Source of the DNA: Leptospira biflexa
GTDB taxonomy: Bacteria; Spirochaetota; UBA4802; UB4802
DNA: 39,685 nucleotides
Assembly (NCBI GenBank): GCA_020721905.1
Contig: DYLU01000025.1
Coordinates: 1 to 39,685 of the forward strand
Reading direction: 5' to 3'
The notes under the pieces are model-generated. The model made no database searches. It was not told the origin of the DNA and saw nothing but the letters and a program-made list of their open reading frames with translations. The translations under genes were made by a program, and so were the position numbers. Below, in pieces: positions 16,929 through 25,848 of this stretch (positions are counted from its first letter, which is position 1; each line of letters starts with the position of its first letter).

Positions 16929-17666
16929 ATGAGCTATCGCACCATTACCATTCCGTATAACGAGCCCATTAATGCAGCTGTGTACCCCTGTGATCATAGT
17001 GTGGGTACCATTGTGTACAGTCACGGGCTTTTTTCTTCCAAAGATGCCTATAAGATACGCAAGATAGCACCAGCTCTTCATAACAGCGGCTATACGGTAA
17101 TCAGTTTCAGTTACGGGTACACCCGTCACTATACTACCGGTACACCTCTTAACATTGCGCTGCCTCAGTGTGCTTCCGAACTCAATGCAGTGCTGGAATA
17201 CGCTGCAAATACCTACAACCATAACCTGCATATTATTGGATCAAGCATGGGGGGTGCTGTAGCGCTGTACTATGCGGCAACCGTGCCATACATTTTTTCT
17301 ATAAAAAGTATGAGCCTTATAGCTACACCAGTGCATCTTCGTCATGTAGTCAGAGCTTTATCACCGCATGGCATCTCAGGTACCTCTGTCATTGTTGGCG
17401 AATACATAATTGATGCACAATCCCTGCAACAGTTAAGTAGCATTGAACTGGTGAAACTTATCCCCCGCGTTGACATCCCCGTGTGTATCATTCATGGAAA
17501 CAATGACGATGTGGTTCCCGTAACCCATGCGCATGATATTCAGAAGAATTTGTGCGTACCACATACCATGCATATCATCCCCAATGGCGACCATACGCTA
17601 ACCTCACAAAACCATGTTGATGCTATCCTGGAATATATCCTGTCGTGGTTGAAGTTGCATCCGTAA
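16929..17666 (+). CDS. Alpha/beta hydrolase
   Basis: A 245-residue protein with the serine hydrolase fold. HGLFSSKDAYK near residue 32 is the oxyanion-hole region. GSSMGG gives nucleophile Ser106 in a GxSxG elbow. HGNNDDVVP gives the acid (Asp193 or Asp194) and NGDHTL the catalytic His222. It has no signal peptide, so it is likely cytoplasmic. It resembles small esterase/acyl-hydrolase members (the YfbB/BioH/dienelactone-like group in a broad sense); the substrate is unknown. There is no separate ribosome-binding site, so translation is probably coupled to the preceding small anchored protein. Confidence 0.85.
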   Translation: MSYRTITIPYNEPINAAVYPCDHSVGTIVYSHGLFSSKDAYKIRKIAPALHNSGYTVISFSYGYTRHYTTGTPLNIALPQCASELNAVLEYAANTYNHNLHIIGSSMGGAVALYYAATVPYIFSIKSMSLIATPVHLRHVVRALSPHGISGTSVIVGEYIIDAQSLQQLSSIELVKLIPRVDIPVCIIHGNNDDVVPVTHAHDIQKNLCVPHTMHIIPNGDHTLTSQNHVDAILEYILSWLKLHP

Positions 17667-18010
17667 AATGTGTTCATAAATATTTTCATCCATCAGGCGA
17701 ACATATTGCCGGCAAAAATTTTAATTACCTGCACCATGTATTGAGCGTATGGTACGCTACCCCAAACCGCTATAAACCATGGTACATCCGACATTGGAGA
17801 ATATACTAGAGGTATAGTCTTTATGGAATACCAACAGGAATCCTTGATAACTATAATAAACGCTGGCAATAAATAAGTCATTTGAGCTGGGAATACTTAT
17901 TTTTATGTGTGGTAGGTTTATGCAGTAAAATACCCTTGACCCCGCTAATAGTTTGTAAATAGTATTATTTGTAAAATCATCTATTTGGAATATTATTTTT
18001 TCAATTTTTA
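17667..18010. other. Intergenic region without recognised gene
   Basis: About 340 bases of mixed composition between the hydrolase and the dehydratase gene. Frames in it are short and have no ribosome-binding sites. A small near-palindrome GCGTATGGTACGC lies around 17746-17758. Nothing else is supported. Confidence 0.4.
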
Positions 18011-18038
18011 TTGACAGTTATCCTGTGCCTGCTACATT
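18011..18038 (+). promoter_or_regulatory. Promoter of the AbfD-like gene
   Basis: TTGACA at 18011-18016, 16-base spacer, TACATT at 18033-18038, about 40 bases upstream of ATG 18078. Confidence 0.5.
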
Positions 18039-18077
18039 TATGAATATACATTAACTTTTTTGCAAAGGAGATTACCT

Positions 18078-19535
18078 ATGCCACTCAAAACCCCTGCCGA
18101 ATATATTGAAAGCATCAGAGCATTACAGCGAACCGTATATCTTTTTGGCCAAAAGGTGGAAAACACCGTTGATAACCCCATCATTAAGCCATCGCTTAAT
18201 GCGGTTGCCATGACGTATGCCCTTGCCCAGAAAGACGAATACAAGGATATCATGACCGCCACATCGCATATCACCGGAAATGTCATAAACCGTTTTACCC
18301 ATATTCATCAAAGTATTGATGATCTGGTGAAAAAAAGCAAGATGGGACGTTTGCTTGGTTCAAAAACAGGATGCTGCTTTCAGCGCTGTGTAGGGATGGA
18401 TGCGCTTAATGCACTGTCAATGACAACATACGCAACAGACCAGAAATATGGCACACAGTATTATCATCGCTTTTTAAAGTACCTGCAGTATGTGCAGGAT
18501 AATGACCTGGTATGTGATGGTGCAATGACCGATCCCAAAGGTGACCGTTCACTGCCACCGCATAAACAGGAAGATCCTGATTTGTACCTGCATGTTGTTA
18601 GGGAAACCAACGATGGCATTATTGTGCGTGGTGCAAAGGCTCATCAGACCGGTGCCCTTAATTCACATGAGATTATTGTCATGCCAACTATCGCCATGCG
18701 TCCTGAAGATAAGGACTATGCAGTTACTTTTGCTGTTCCATCCGATACTGAAGGCATTATCTACATTTATGGCAGGCAATCATGCGATACACGCAAACTT
18801 GAAAAGTACACCATTGATCAGGGGAATGCCCTGTTTGGCGGCCATGAAGCGTTGATAGTGTTTGATGATGTGTTTGTGCCATGGGACAGAGTCTTTATGT
18901 ACAAAGAACATGAATTTGCAGGCCACCTGGTTGAACGCTTTGCCGCATACCATCGCCAGAGTTATGCCTGTAAGGTTGGCGTGGGAGATGTGCTGATTGG
19001 TGCAACACAGACAATAGCTGAATACAACGGCATTGACAGAGCATCGCATGTTAAGGATAAGATCATTGAGATGATACACCTGAATGAAACCCTGTATTGC
19101 GGAAGTATTGCCTGTGCTTCAGAGGGCAGGCGTGAAGAACCCGGTACCTATATGGTAAATACTCTGCTTGCCAATGTACACAAGCAAAATGTTACGCGCT
19201 TTCCGTATGAGATTGCACGCTTAGCACAGGACATAGCCGGTGGTGCACTGGTAACACTGCCCTCAGCTGATGACCTTAATCATCCGGAAGCAGGCAAATG
19301 GATAAAAAAATATTTTAAAGCAAAAAGCGATATTCCTGCCGAACACCGCATCCGTATACTGCGTTTAGTAGAAAATATCACAATGGGCACAGCCGCCGTT
19401 GGCTATTTAACCGAATCCATGCATGGTGCAGGATCCCCACAGGCACAGCGCATCATGATAGCTCGTGAATCCAATGTGAAGGAAAAACAAACCTTAGCAA
19501 AACGCCTTGCACAGATAATTAAAAACGAAGACTGA
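18078..19535 (+). CDS. abfD: 4-hydroxybutyryl-CoA dehydratase / 4-hydroxyphenylacetate 3-hydroxylase family protein
   Basis: A 485-residue protein; the start is ATG 18078 with AGGAG seven bases upstream (an in-frame TTG at 18060 is rejected). It belongs to the HpaB/AbfD flavoprotein family: LKTPAEYIESIRAL opening, GAKAHQTGALNSHE middle, ALFGGHEALIVFDDVFVPWDRV, and the C-terminal MHGAGSPQAQRI. The cysteine pattern GCCFQRC (Cys100-X3-Cys104) plus YHRQSYAC (His292, Cys298) matches the position of the [4Fe-4S] ligands in 4-hydroxybutyryl-CoA dehydratase rather than the hydroxylases, which lack them. It would dehydrate 4-hydroxybutyryl-CoA to crotonyl-CoA (aminobutyrate or succinate fermentation, or 4-hydroxybutyrate cycles). 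No partner CoA enzymes are next to it. Confidence 0.8.
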   Translation: MPLKTPAEYIESIRALQRTVYLFGQKVENTVDNPIIKPSLNAVAMTYALAQKDEYKDIMTATSHITGNVINRFTHIHQSIDDLVKKSKMGRLLGSKTGCCFQRCVGMDALNALSMTTYATDQKYGTQYYHRFLKYLQYVQDNDLVCDGAMTDPKGDRSLPPHKQEDPDLYLHVVRETNDGIIVRGAKAHQTGALNSHEIIVMPTIAMRPEDKDYAVTFAVPSDTEGIIYIYGRQSCDTRKLEKYTIDQGNALFGGHEALIVFDDVFVPWDRVFMYKEHEFAGHLVERFAAYHRQSYACKVGVGDVLIGATQTIAEYNGIDRASHVKDKIIEMIHLNETLYCGSIACASEGRREEPGTYMVNTLLANVHKQNVTRFPYEIARLAQDIAGGALVTLPSADDLNHPEAGKWIKKYFKAKSDIPAEHRIRILRLVENITMGTAAVGYLTESMHGAGSPQAQRIMIARESNVKEKQTLAKRLAQIIKNED

Positions 19536-19541
19536 TAGATT

Positions 19542-19570
19542 AATGCCCGCATGTAATAGCGGGCATTTTA
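19542..19570 (+). terminator. Rho-independent terminator after the AbfD-like gene
   Basis: AATGCCCGC (19542-19550), loop ATGTAATA, GCGGGCATT (19559-19567), followed by TTTAATT. Nine pairs. It lies between convergent genes and ends just before the stop of the protease gene. Confidence 0.8.
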
Positions 19571-19571
19571 A

Positions 19572-21545
19572 TTATTCATTTATGTTAATCCCTTTCATGA
19601 GGGTTTTAAAGTCCTGTATCATCTTTTCTTCTTCCACTTTTCCGGCTCTACCTAAAAACAGCGTGTACAGCTTCTTAACTTTTTCAGGTTTTTCCTGAAT
19701 TGTCTTAACCACGGCAGCTATTTTTGTGGAGTTATCGCTTGTAAATGGCTTCATGGTATAAGGATGATCAGCATTGACAATGCTTTCCCAGTAATTAATA
19801 TAATCTTTTGGCAACCTGGTATCGGGTGCTACCCAGTTTACCAGTACAAAATAATTATCTTTCTGATATTCACTCAGCTGGACACGGCGTATTACCCACT
19901 CTGTGTCAGCGGCTTGCTTTATGTATCCAAAATTAATACCCATGCGAACATCATCATTAATTGCAATAACATCATTTGTTGCAGAAATAGAAAATGTACC
20001 TGTACCAAACTGGAAGCCTCTTTGCACTGAATAATCAAACCTGACGGCGTTTAAAGCTTTTGGCAGTAATTTATTACCAGTTAAAAACTCTTTCCAGTCT
20101 TTCAATTTTCCATAGTATGATAGTTGTACATAATCAAGAAGTTTCAGTGCATCATATTTCCAGAATTCAATTTCGGTTGTTTCACATACAAAGACTACAG
20201 CCGACATACCTTCGGGCGTTGGCGTTGCACAGCTTATAACAGCCTCGTCAGAATATTCCAGTATCCATGTACACAGCCGCCATTTACGGCCATATTTATC
20301 CGTATGGTATTCAACTGTCAGTGGATTGCCCAGCGATAGTATCCGTGTTTTAACATCGCCAAAATCGCGGGTTATACTTTGCCCTTCAAGCACCAGTTTC
20401 ATCCCCACTGTAGGGTCATTCAGCATATCCTGCAGGCTTACATCATCAGGGCGCGAAATATCAATAAAGAGCAAACGCTTATCAGGATTAGCCATGCGAA
20501 TGACGCCATTGCCATGTATCTTTGTTTCCTTATATTCAATATTGGAGATAGTCCATTTATTGTTATCCTTGCTTAAATAATTCACCTGTAAAGAGTAACT
20601 ATCGGTAAAATCAAAAAGCGGGATAAGCGATTCCTCGCCCTCAGGGAACATTCTTCTGCCCTGGCCTTTCAGAAGTTCATCCATTGTTGTTACATAGAAT
20701 TTTTTAAAACGTTCATTGAATAATTTTTTAATTTCTTTATACCCTTTTGGGAGCGATAGTTCATCATCAAAATTTTTAACCATTGTCTTTTCCGGAAGCA
20801 ATGTAAAGCCAAAGTTCATTCGCACGTGGAAAATACCACGATTTCCTGTTTTCATAACTTCAGCCACCGGCAGTGAATAGGCAATATTATCTTTGCGCTG
20901 TATTACAACCCCAATGACGTTGGCAGCACCATCAATAAGAGGTCCGCCACTGTTCCCAAAATTGACATCAGATGAGCTTTTCAATAAATTAAATTTTCCA
21001 TCTTCCGGTTCAGGATATGTACCAATAAGCTCGCCCTGGCGCACTACGATGCCCTCACCATACGCATTGCCCACCGCATATACGGTATCGCCAATGTTAA
21101 AATTTTCTTTTAGTTTTAAAAATTTTGCAAATGTCCTGTTTTTAACCGTAAAGCGTATAAAATCCCTGTGACTGTCAAACGCCACAATTTTATCAATTTC
21201 ATATACATTTCCCTGTGAATCACGGATATAAAAATCTTTGTAAATGAGTGAATCAGTCTTCAAATCAAGCACATGAAAAGCAGTCAAAAGCTCAGTTGGT
21301 GAGATAGCAAATGCAGTCCCGATTGAGTAGTATTTATCAACCCTGATATTATACGGTATCAGATGCCATGGGAGCTCTTTTTCATATGTCAGGGTATCCT
21401 TTTCCGGCTTGTTTACAACAACCTCAAAGCATGATTCATTGACAAGATTTTTAAGGTCTTTGGATAAGGATTTTGTCTGAGTGGTATTTGCCCCGGTAGC
21501 ACATGCCACAAATCCTGTTAATAGTAGTATACACAGTTTTTTCAT
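19572..21545 (-). CDS. Trypsin-like serine protease lipoprotein
   Basis: A 657-residue protein. The N terminus is a lipoprotein-type signal with Cys15 (LLLTGFVAC). Residues about 70-230 form a trypsin-fold domain of the DegP/HtrA type: LLTAFHVLD (His91), DSHRDFIRF (Asp124 or Asp128), and FGNSGGPL (Ser199), so the triad looks complete. No PDZ domain is recognisable; the remaining 400 residues contain repeated beta-rich segments of unknown family and a helical C terminus (KKLYTLFLGRAGKVEEEKM). The probable location is periplasmic, attached to a membrane. It stands alone, convergent with the AbfD-like gene. Confidence 0.85.
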   Translation of the reverse strand: MKKLCILLLTGFVACATGANTTQTKSLSKDLKNLVNESCFEVVVNKPEKDTLTYEKELPWHLIPYNIRVDKYYSIGTAFAISPTELLTAFHVLDLKTDSLIYKDFYIRDSQGNVYEIDKIVAFDSHRDFIRFTVKNRTFAKFLKLKENFNIGDTVYAVGNAYGEGIVVRQGELIGTYPEPEDGKFNLLKSSSDVNFGNSGGPLIDGAANVIGVVIQRKDNIAYSLPVAEVMKTGNRGIFHVRMNFGFTLLPEKTMVKNFDDELSLPKGYKEIKKLFNERFKKFYVTTMDELLKGQGRRMFPEGEESLIPLFDFTDSYSLQVNYLSKDNNKWTISNIEYKETKIHGNGVIRMANPDKRLLFIDISRPDDVSLQDMLNDPTVGMKLVLEGQSITRDFGDVKTRILSLGNPLTVEYHTDKYGRKWRLCTWILEYSDEAVISCATPTPEGMSAVVFVCETTEIEFWKYDALKLLDYVQLSYYGKLKDWKEFLTGNKLLPKALNAVRFDYSVQRGFQFGTGTFSISATNDVIAINDDVRMGINFGYIKQAADTEWVIRRVQLSEYQKDNYFVLVNWVAPDTRLPKDYINYWESIVNADHPYTMKPFTSDNSTKIAAVVKTIQEKPEKVKKLYTLFLGRAGKVEEEKMIQDFKTLMKGININE

Positions 21546-21700
21546 TGGTACCTCTATGTTCTTTTTGCAGAGTTTATAAAATCAGACTTTATTTCATCAT
21601 GGTTACTATGCTGGTTGTCAAGTTAAATTGCAATAATATTTACATTTTTATTCACACGTTGTTCATCTCTACAACATTGCAGATTGTTACCATTAAAGGC

Positions 21701-21727
21701 TTGACTGATACATTGCATACATATACT
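21701..21727 (+). promoter_or_regulatory. Possible promoter of the nucleotidyltransferase gene
   Basis: TTGACT at 21701-21706 and TATACT at 21722-21727; the spacer is only 15 bases, so the assignment is weak. Confidence 0.3.
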
Positions 21728-21761
21728 TTTGTATTAATAATTTGTATAGCCGGATACTTAT

Positions 21762-22748
21762 ATGCCAAAAGAAAATAAACAAAAGCCAATTGCCCTCATC
21801 CTTGCTGGTTTTGACAAGCCCGACCGTAAAACCATCATAAAGCGTAAAAAGCAACTGATTCAAGCCTATGATGGCGATGTGATTTTTATTGGAAAAAATA
21901 AATTTTTGCAAACTCTTGCAGGCAAGCCTGTTATTCAATATGTGCTGGATGCAGTATACCATGCTGAAAAACATGGCAAACCGCTGTATGATAAAATTTA
22001 TGTCTATAATGACATACAAAATTTTACCGATACCATTGATACCAAAAAATACAAAAACCTTACCGTGTTGCAGATGAAACAATCAGTGGGCGGGCATTTA
22101 AAAGATTTTTATTATAACTATATTGGCTATGGCCAGCGGCTTGATATTTTCTTTGGTGACACACCGCGCATTACCGCACAGGATGTTGAGTGGATTAACC
22201 GTGAATATGATGCTATTTTAGAAAATACAAAAGATTACAGGGGGGCGACAGTTCATTTAATTTACAGCATTGTGGAATATCAAGACATTGCAGCCGATTC
22301 ATGGCTTCCTCATCGCCTCAAAATGATTAAGCGCAGTGAACACAAAGGCAGGCATAAATACTTTGTAGGTTTTGATACATTTGAAGCAAGAATTGGAAAT
22401 TCTGCTGCTATCATAAAACATCCCTCACTTGACCCAATAGTTGAATACCTGATAATTGACTTTTTTTATAGTTTACGTAAGGCACTATCGCCCAACATTT
22501 TTTCTAAAATTATATATTACCTATGGAAAACAAAAAATTTTGATGTCATACGACAGGTAAAACAGCGATGTCTGGAAGAAGAGAAATTTTACCGCGCTGT
22601 CATTGATGTTATTGAACGTGTATACAAACTTGATTTATCACACTTTGGCGGATATATCTATCATATAAAGAAAAATGCAGCACATTGGGAAAACGATATT
22701 GATAGCCCACGCGATTTAAAGGCATTTAGCCTGCATATGGTAAAGTAG
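21762..22748 (+). CDS. MobA-like nucleotidyltransferase family protein
   Basis: A 328-residue protein. Features point to a GT-A-type nucleotidyltransferase: ALILAGFD at residues 11-18 in place of the LAGGxxxR loop, KFLQTLAGKPVIQYVLDAV (the 'GKP-hi-Y-hi-hi' segment of MobA/IspD/GlmU-like enzymes), FFGDTPRIT near residue 130 (metal-binding Asp), and IDSPRDLKAF near the C terminus, which equals the 'D-I/V-D-T-P-E-D' closing motif. The first loop is degenerate (GFDKPDR for GGxGTR), so catalysis is uncertain. No signal peptide. The substrate is unknown. Decayed sequence follows directly after its stop. Confidence 0.65.
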   Translation: MPKENKQKPIALILAGFDKPDRKTIIKRKKQLIQAYDGDVIFIGKNKFLQTLAGKPVIQYVLDAVYHAEKHGKPLYDKIYVYNDIQNFTDTIDTKKYKNLTVLQMKQSVGGHLKDFYYNYIGYGQRLDIFFGDTPRITAQDVEWINREYDAILENTKDYRGATVHLIYSIVEYQDIAADSWLPHRLKMIKRSEHKGRHKYFVGFDTFEARIGNSAAIIKHPSLDPIVEYLIIDFFYSLRKALSPNIFSKIIYYLWKTKNFDVIRQVKQRCLEEEKFYRAVIDVIERVYKLDLSHFGGYIYHIKKNAAHWENDIDSPRDLKAFSLHMVK

Positions 22749-22852
22749 TTGTTTTTGATGGACATTGTTTTTTCAATGAGTTTTCATTTTTAGATGAAAT
22801 CATTAACGATATCATAAAACGCGAAGAAGCATCATGGAAGAATATTCAATAA
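22745..22852 (+). pseudogene. 3' remnant of a small gene upstream of the decayed nucleotidyltransferase
   Basis: The frame from 22745 to TAA 22850-22852 reads smoothly for 35 codons (VVFDGHCFFNEFSFLDEI... ending REEASWKNIQ) but has no start codon and opens inside the end of the preceding gene. Its stop overlaps the ATG (22834) of the next decayed gene by 19 bases, as in a two-gene translationally coupled unit. It is probably the tail of a short partner protein whose 5' end was deleted. Confidence 0.4.
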
Positions 22853-23377
22853 ATAGCTTTATTACAACCATTATTGATATTCTTTATTCATGCAATATCA
22901 ACCATTACCGGCGGTATAGCGGTTGGTATATGGGGTCATGTCCGGGCAACAGAAGACTTTGCTATCATTGCCGTCATTAACGATTACGATGCATTGACGT
23001 GCCATCTTCAGGAAAAATATACGGTAATACCTCATAAAGAAATACTGCTTCATAATTCATTAACACCTCTAAAACGATTTACTTTTATACACAACAGGAC
23101 GCATTTCTTATTTAATATTATCCCGGCGCAATCAACTTTTTTTACAACCCATACTCCATAACAGCAAACACATGTTTTTTACAATGTTACTATTAATGTG
23201 ATTGATCCTGCAGATCTCATTATTTTAAAACTGGCTTCAGGCAGATATCAGGATATTGCTGATGCACAGGCTCTTTTATCCGGATCTTTCCCTGTTGACA
23301 GGGAATATAGTATAAAACAACTCGTCACATTACAGGTAACTATCGCCCCGGATATCAAAAAGATTATTTTGCAATAA
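22834..23377 (+). pseudogene. Decayed nucleotidyltransferase (AbiEii/DUF6036-like) gene
   Basis: Starting at ATG 22834 the frame reads MEEYSINSFITTIIDILYSC and then breaks near 22900. The adjacent frame carries on with TGGIAVGIWGHVRATED, the classic N-terminal glycine motif of minimal nucleotidyltransferases of the AbiEii/DUF6036 group. It continues to an in-frame TAA at 23159-23161. After that stop the same frame goes on with VIDPADLIILKLASGRYQD and IADAQALLS, which is the conserved C-terminal motif, ending at TAA 23375-23377. One frameshift and one premature stop therefore inactivate it. The catalytic Asp pair normally found after TGG is also altered (ATEDFAII). Confidence 0.7.
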
Positions 23378-25736
23378 CCACCTTCTGGAAGGAATTCAAT
23401 ATCGTTTTACCATCACTCACTCTTTTTGCGCGTATATGAATATAGTACAATCCAACGCCAAGTTTATTATTGGCCTTATTGGTTCCGCTCCAGCCGCCTT
23501 CTTTGATGTTTTGTCCGCCCTTTCTGAACGCGTTTTCCAAAAGTTTTACCACAGGCCTGCCCTTTATATCATAAACCGTTATGGTAACATACGCATCATC
23601 GGTGAGATAGTATGCCGGATAACACGTTGGATTTTTGCTGGTAATGACATTGTTCAAAATGCGCGTGGGCCATGGGGTAAATTGTGGCTGAATGGATACA
23701 GTAAACGTATATTCACTATCATTGGGGTCCCCGGGAGGTGATTCGCTGGATGCATCACTATCGTTATATGTATAAACTCCTGATTTAATTGTTTCAACAA
23801 GAAATCTTATATCATTACCAAGTGTAATTAATGGAATAGAAGAATTGGCATCTGGTATATAACCTACCCAGGTATTAGGTGACACTCGTGATGTAGTAAT
23901 CCTATAATAATCCACACCTTCAGTTAACGTGGGATCAATCACTCCACCTACAATCAAATCACTTCCAACCCCAATATCACCCAAAGCTGCAATAACATTT
24001 ACAGTATCCGGTAAATCGGCAGCCGTAACGATTTTTATATTCATGCGTATAGCTGTTTTACGTAAAGGCCTGTTTGCTGCTGGTGTGCCAAAGCTGGCTT
24101 GATCCCAGGTGGTAATCCCATCAGTTATTGATACTTCTACACTGGTTGCAGTTGTTGAAATGGTATCACTAATTTGATTTGCCAGAGCAACTTCATTGCC
24201 AAACACATCAACTGCTGAAATCCGTACGTCATAGTTTGTTAATGGGGTAAGACCTGTAATGGTAGCCTGTGTTGTTGCTGCATTGCCCAGTGCTGCTATA
24301 ATTGTTCTATCAAGCATAAACCATGTTCCAGCAGGACTTTCACGATAATAAATTCTGTAACTGTCAAAATCACCATCAATCGTTGTAATGTTTAACGCCA
24401 CCCAGTTTATTGTGATTGTTGTAGCTGTTTGCGAATGTCCGTTATAGGTGGTAAATGACGGTGTATTGGCTCCCGGTGGATCAGCATTGTCCCAGTATAC
24501 TGTACGTGTTGCCACCTGCGGTATACGTCCTGCAACATTTTGCTCATCATCATATGCGCCGCCACTTATGTTTATAACCTGATAGGTTATTGTATCGGTT
24601 GCTTGGGCAGCTACAGTTGGATACGTTATATTTGCTACAGCATCTGGCTGGCCATTGGGGATCAAAACATCAATAGTGTTGCCTTCACTATCCTGTATCC
24701 TTACTGTAGTATTACCAACGACTGAAGTGCCTGCATTCTGTAATTGTGCGGTAACCCTGACCTGTGTCCCAGGCACATTTACACTGCGCCAGAAGTTAGG
24801 CAAGGAATTCCTGCCGCCTCCATTAATTATTTCAATATTGGTGATTTCAACCACATCACAGTTAATGGTCAGTGAATTTATTGAAACATCAGGGCCTCCG
24901 GCCGTGCTGCAGGTTATCCTCACTGTCCATGAATGATTGCCGAGCTGGCTGTACGGTGAAATTGTATCAAGACTGTAAAAATATTCTAATGGTACTGCCA
25001 ACAGCAGCCCATCTGTTTCATCACCATCATTGGCAACTGTATCTATTCCATTACGACGTAATTGGGCATTTGTAATTTCACCTGCACCGGCGTCAGCAAT
25101 AAGATGAACCGCATCACTAGCGGCAGCTCCCGGTACATTATATATGATAGTTCCTGTAACATTAAATGCACTGTGCCATGGGTTTATATACCCATCAGAA
25201 GCAACTCCATCTTGCGCAAAATTCAATATCATAATAGACGCGCACACACCATACGAAACAGATTTTATATCGGTTACTGTATTGTTTGCAGGAACTGTTG
25301 TAGTAGCTGATGCTGAAATATTTCTATTTAATGCCCACGCAGATTCTTCTGTATCCCACTGCATAGTAATAGTAAATGTAACAGTAAAATTATTCCAGGT
25401 ACCGGCAATGGATGAAGCGCACCCAATATTTCCAGATACTATTGTTAAGGTATGATTACCAGCACCAGTGCCAGTAATATTAGTGACTCTGAGCTGAATA
25501 TTGGTTGAATTAGGTATTGTTAACACAACTTCCTGTACCTGATTCCACGCTGTCAGATCTGGATCAACTACCTGTACGGTAAATATATATTGTTTGGCTG
25601 CCAGATAGTAGCCATTACCCATTGATAACATAGTTGGGGCAGCGGGTGTTAATACAACCGAAGTGATGGTAGCATGTGCATAGCCCACAAATGAAAGTAT
25701 AATATAAGATGTTATGCTAAATATATGTTTATTCAT
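23364..25736 (-). CDS. Large secreted protein with fibronectin type III and FlgD-like Ig C-terminal domain
   Basis: A 790-residue protein. It begins with a signal peptide (cleavage probably after YAHA, residue 22). Several beta-sandwich repeats follow, then a fibronectin type III domain (about residues 425-525, with SYRIYYRESPAGTWFMLD and ITGLTPLTNYDVRISAVD). It ends in a FlgD-type Ig module (VTITVYDIKGRPVVKLLE, GLYYIHIRAKR, KVVIAK), also seen at the end of many secreted or surface proteins of diderms. No catalytic motif; a structural or adhesive surface role is likely. The gene is divergent from the large lipoprotein gene at 25849, with which it shares a 112-base promoter region, and its 3' end overlaps the decayed nucleotidyltransferase. 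Confidence 0.75.
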   Translation of the reverse strand: MNKHIFSITSYIILSFVGYAHATITSVVLTPAAPTMLSMGNGYYLAAKQYIFTVQVVDPDLTAWNQVQEVVLTIPNSTNIQLRVTNITGTGAGNHTLTIVSGNIGCASSIAGTWNNFTVTFTITMQWDTEESAWALNRNISASATTTVPANNTVTDIKSVSYGVCASIMILNFAQDGVASDGYINPWHSAFNVTGTIIYNVPGAAASDAVHLIADAGAGEITNAQLRRNGIDTVANDGDETDGLLLAVPLEYFYSLDTISPYSQLGNHSWTVRITCSTAGGPDVSINSLTINCDVVEITNIEIINGGGRNSLPNFWRSVNVPGTQVRVTAQLQNAGTSVVGNTTVRIQDSEGNTIDVLIPNGQPDAVANITYPTVAAQATDTITYQVINISGGAYDDEQNVAGRIPQVATRTVYWDNADPPGANTPSFTTYNGHSQTATTITINWVALNITTIDGDFDSYRIYYRESPAGTWFMLDRTIIAALGNAATTQATITGLTPLTNYDVRISAVDVFGNEVALANQISDTISTTATSVEVSITDGITTWDQASFGTPAANRPLRKTAIRMNIKIVTAADLPDTVNVIAALGDIGVGSDLIVGGVIDPTLTEGVDYYRITTSRVSPNTWVGYIPDANSSIPLITLGNDIRFLVETIKSGVYTYNDSDASSESPPGDPNDSEYTFTVSIQPQFTPWPTRILNNVITSKNPTCYPAYYLTDDAYVTITVYDIKGRPVVKLLENAFRKGGQNIKEGGWSGTNKANNKLGVGLYYIHIRAKRVSDGKTILNSFQKVVIAK

Positions 25737-25848
25737 GACACAATATAAAAATTAATTTGCACTTTTACAAATATTACCATATATTAAACAAAAAGGTCAA
25801 TATTTTTATTATTTTTATATTTAACGGCCTAAAGTAAGGCGATAGTTC

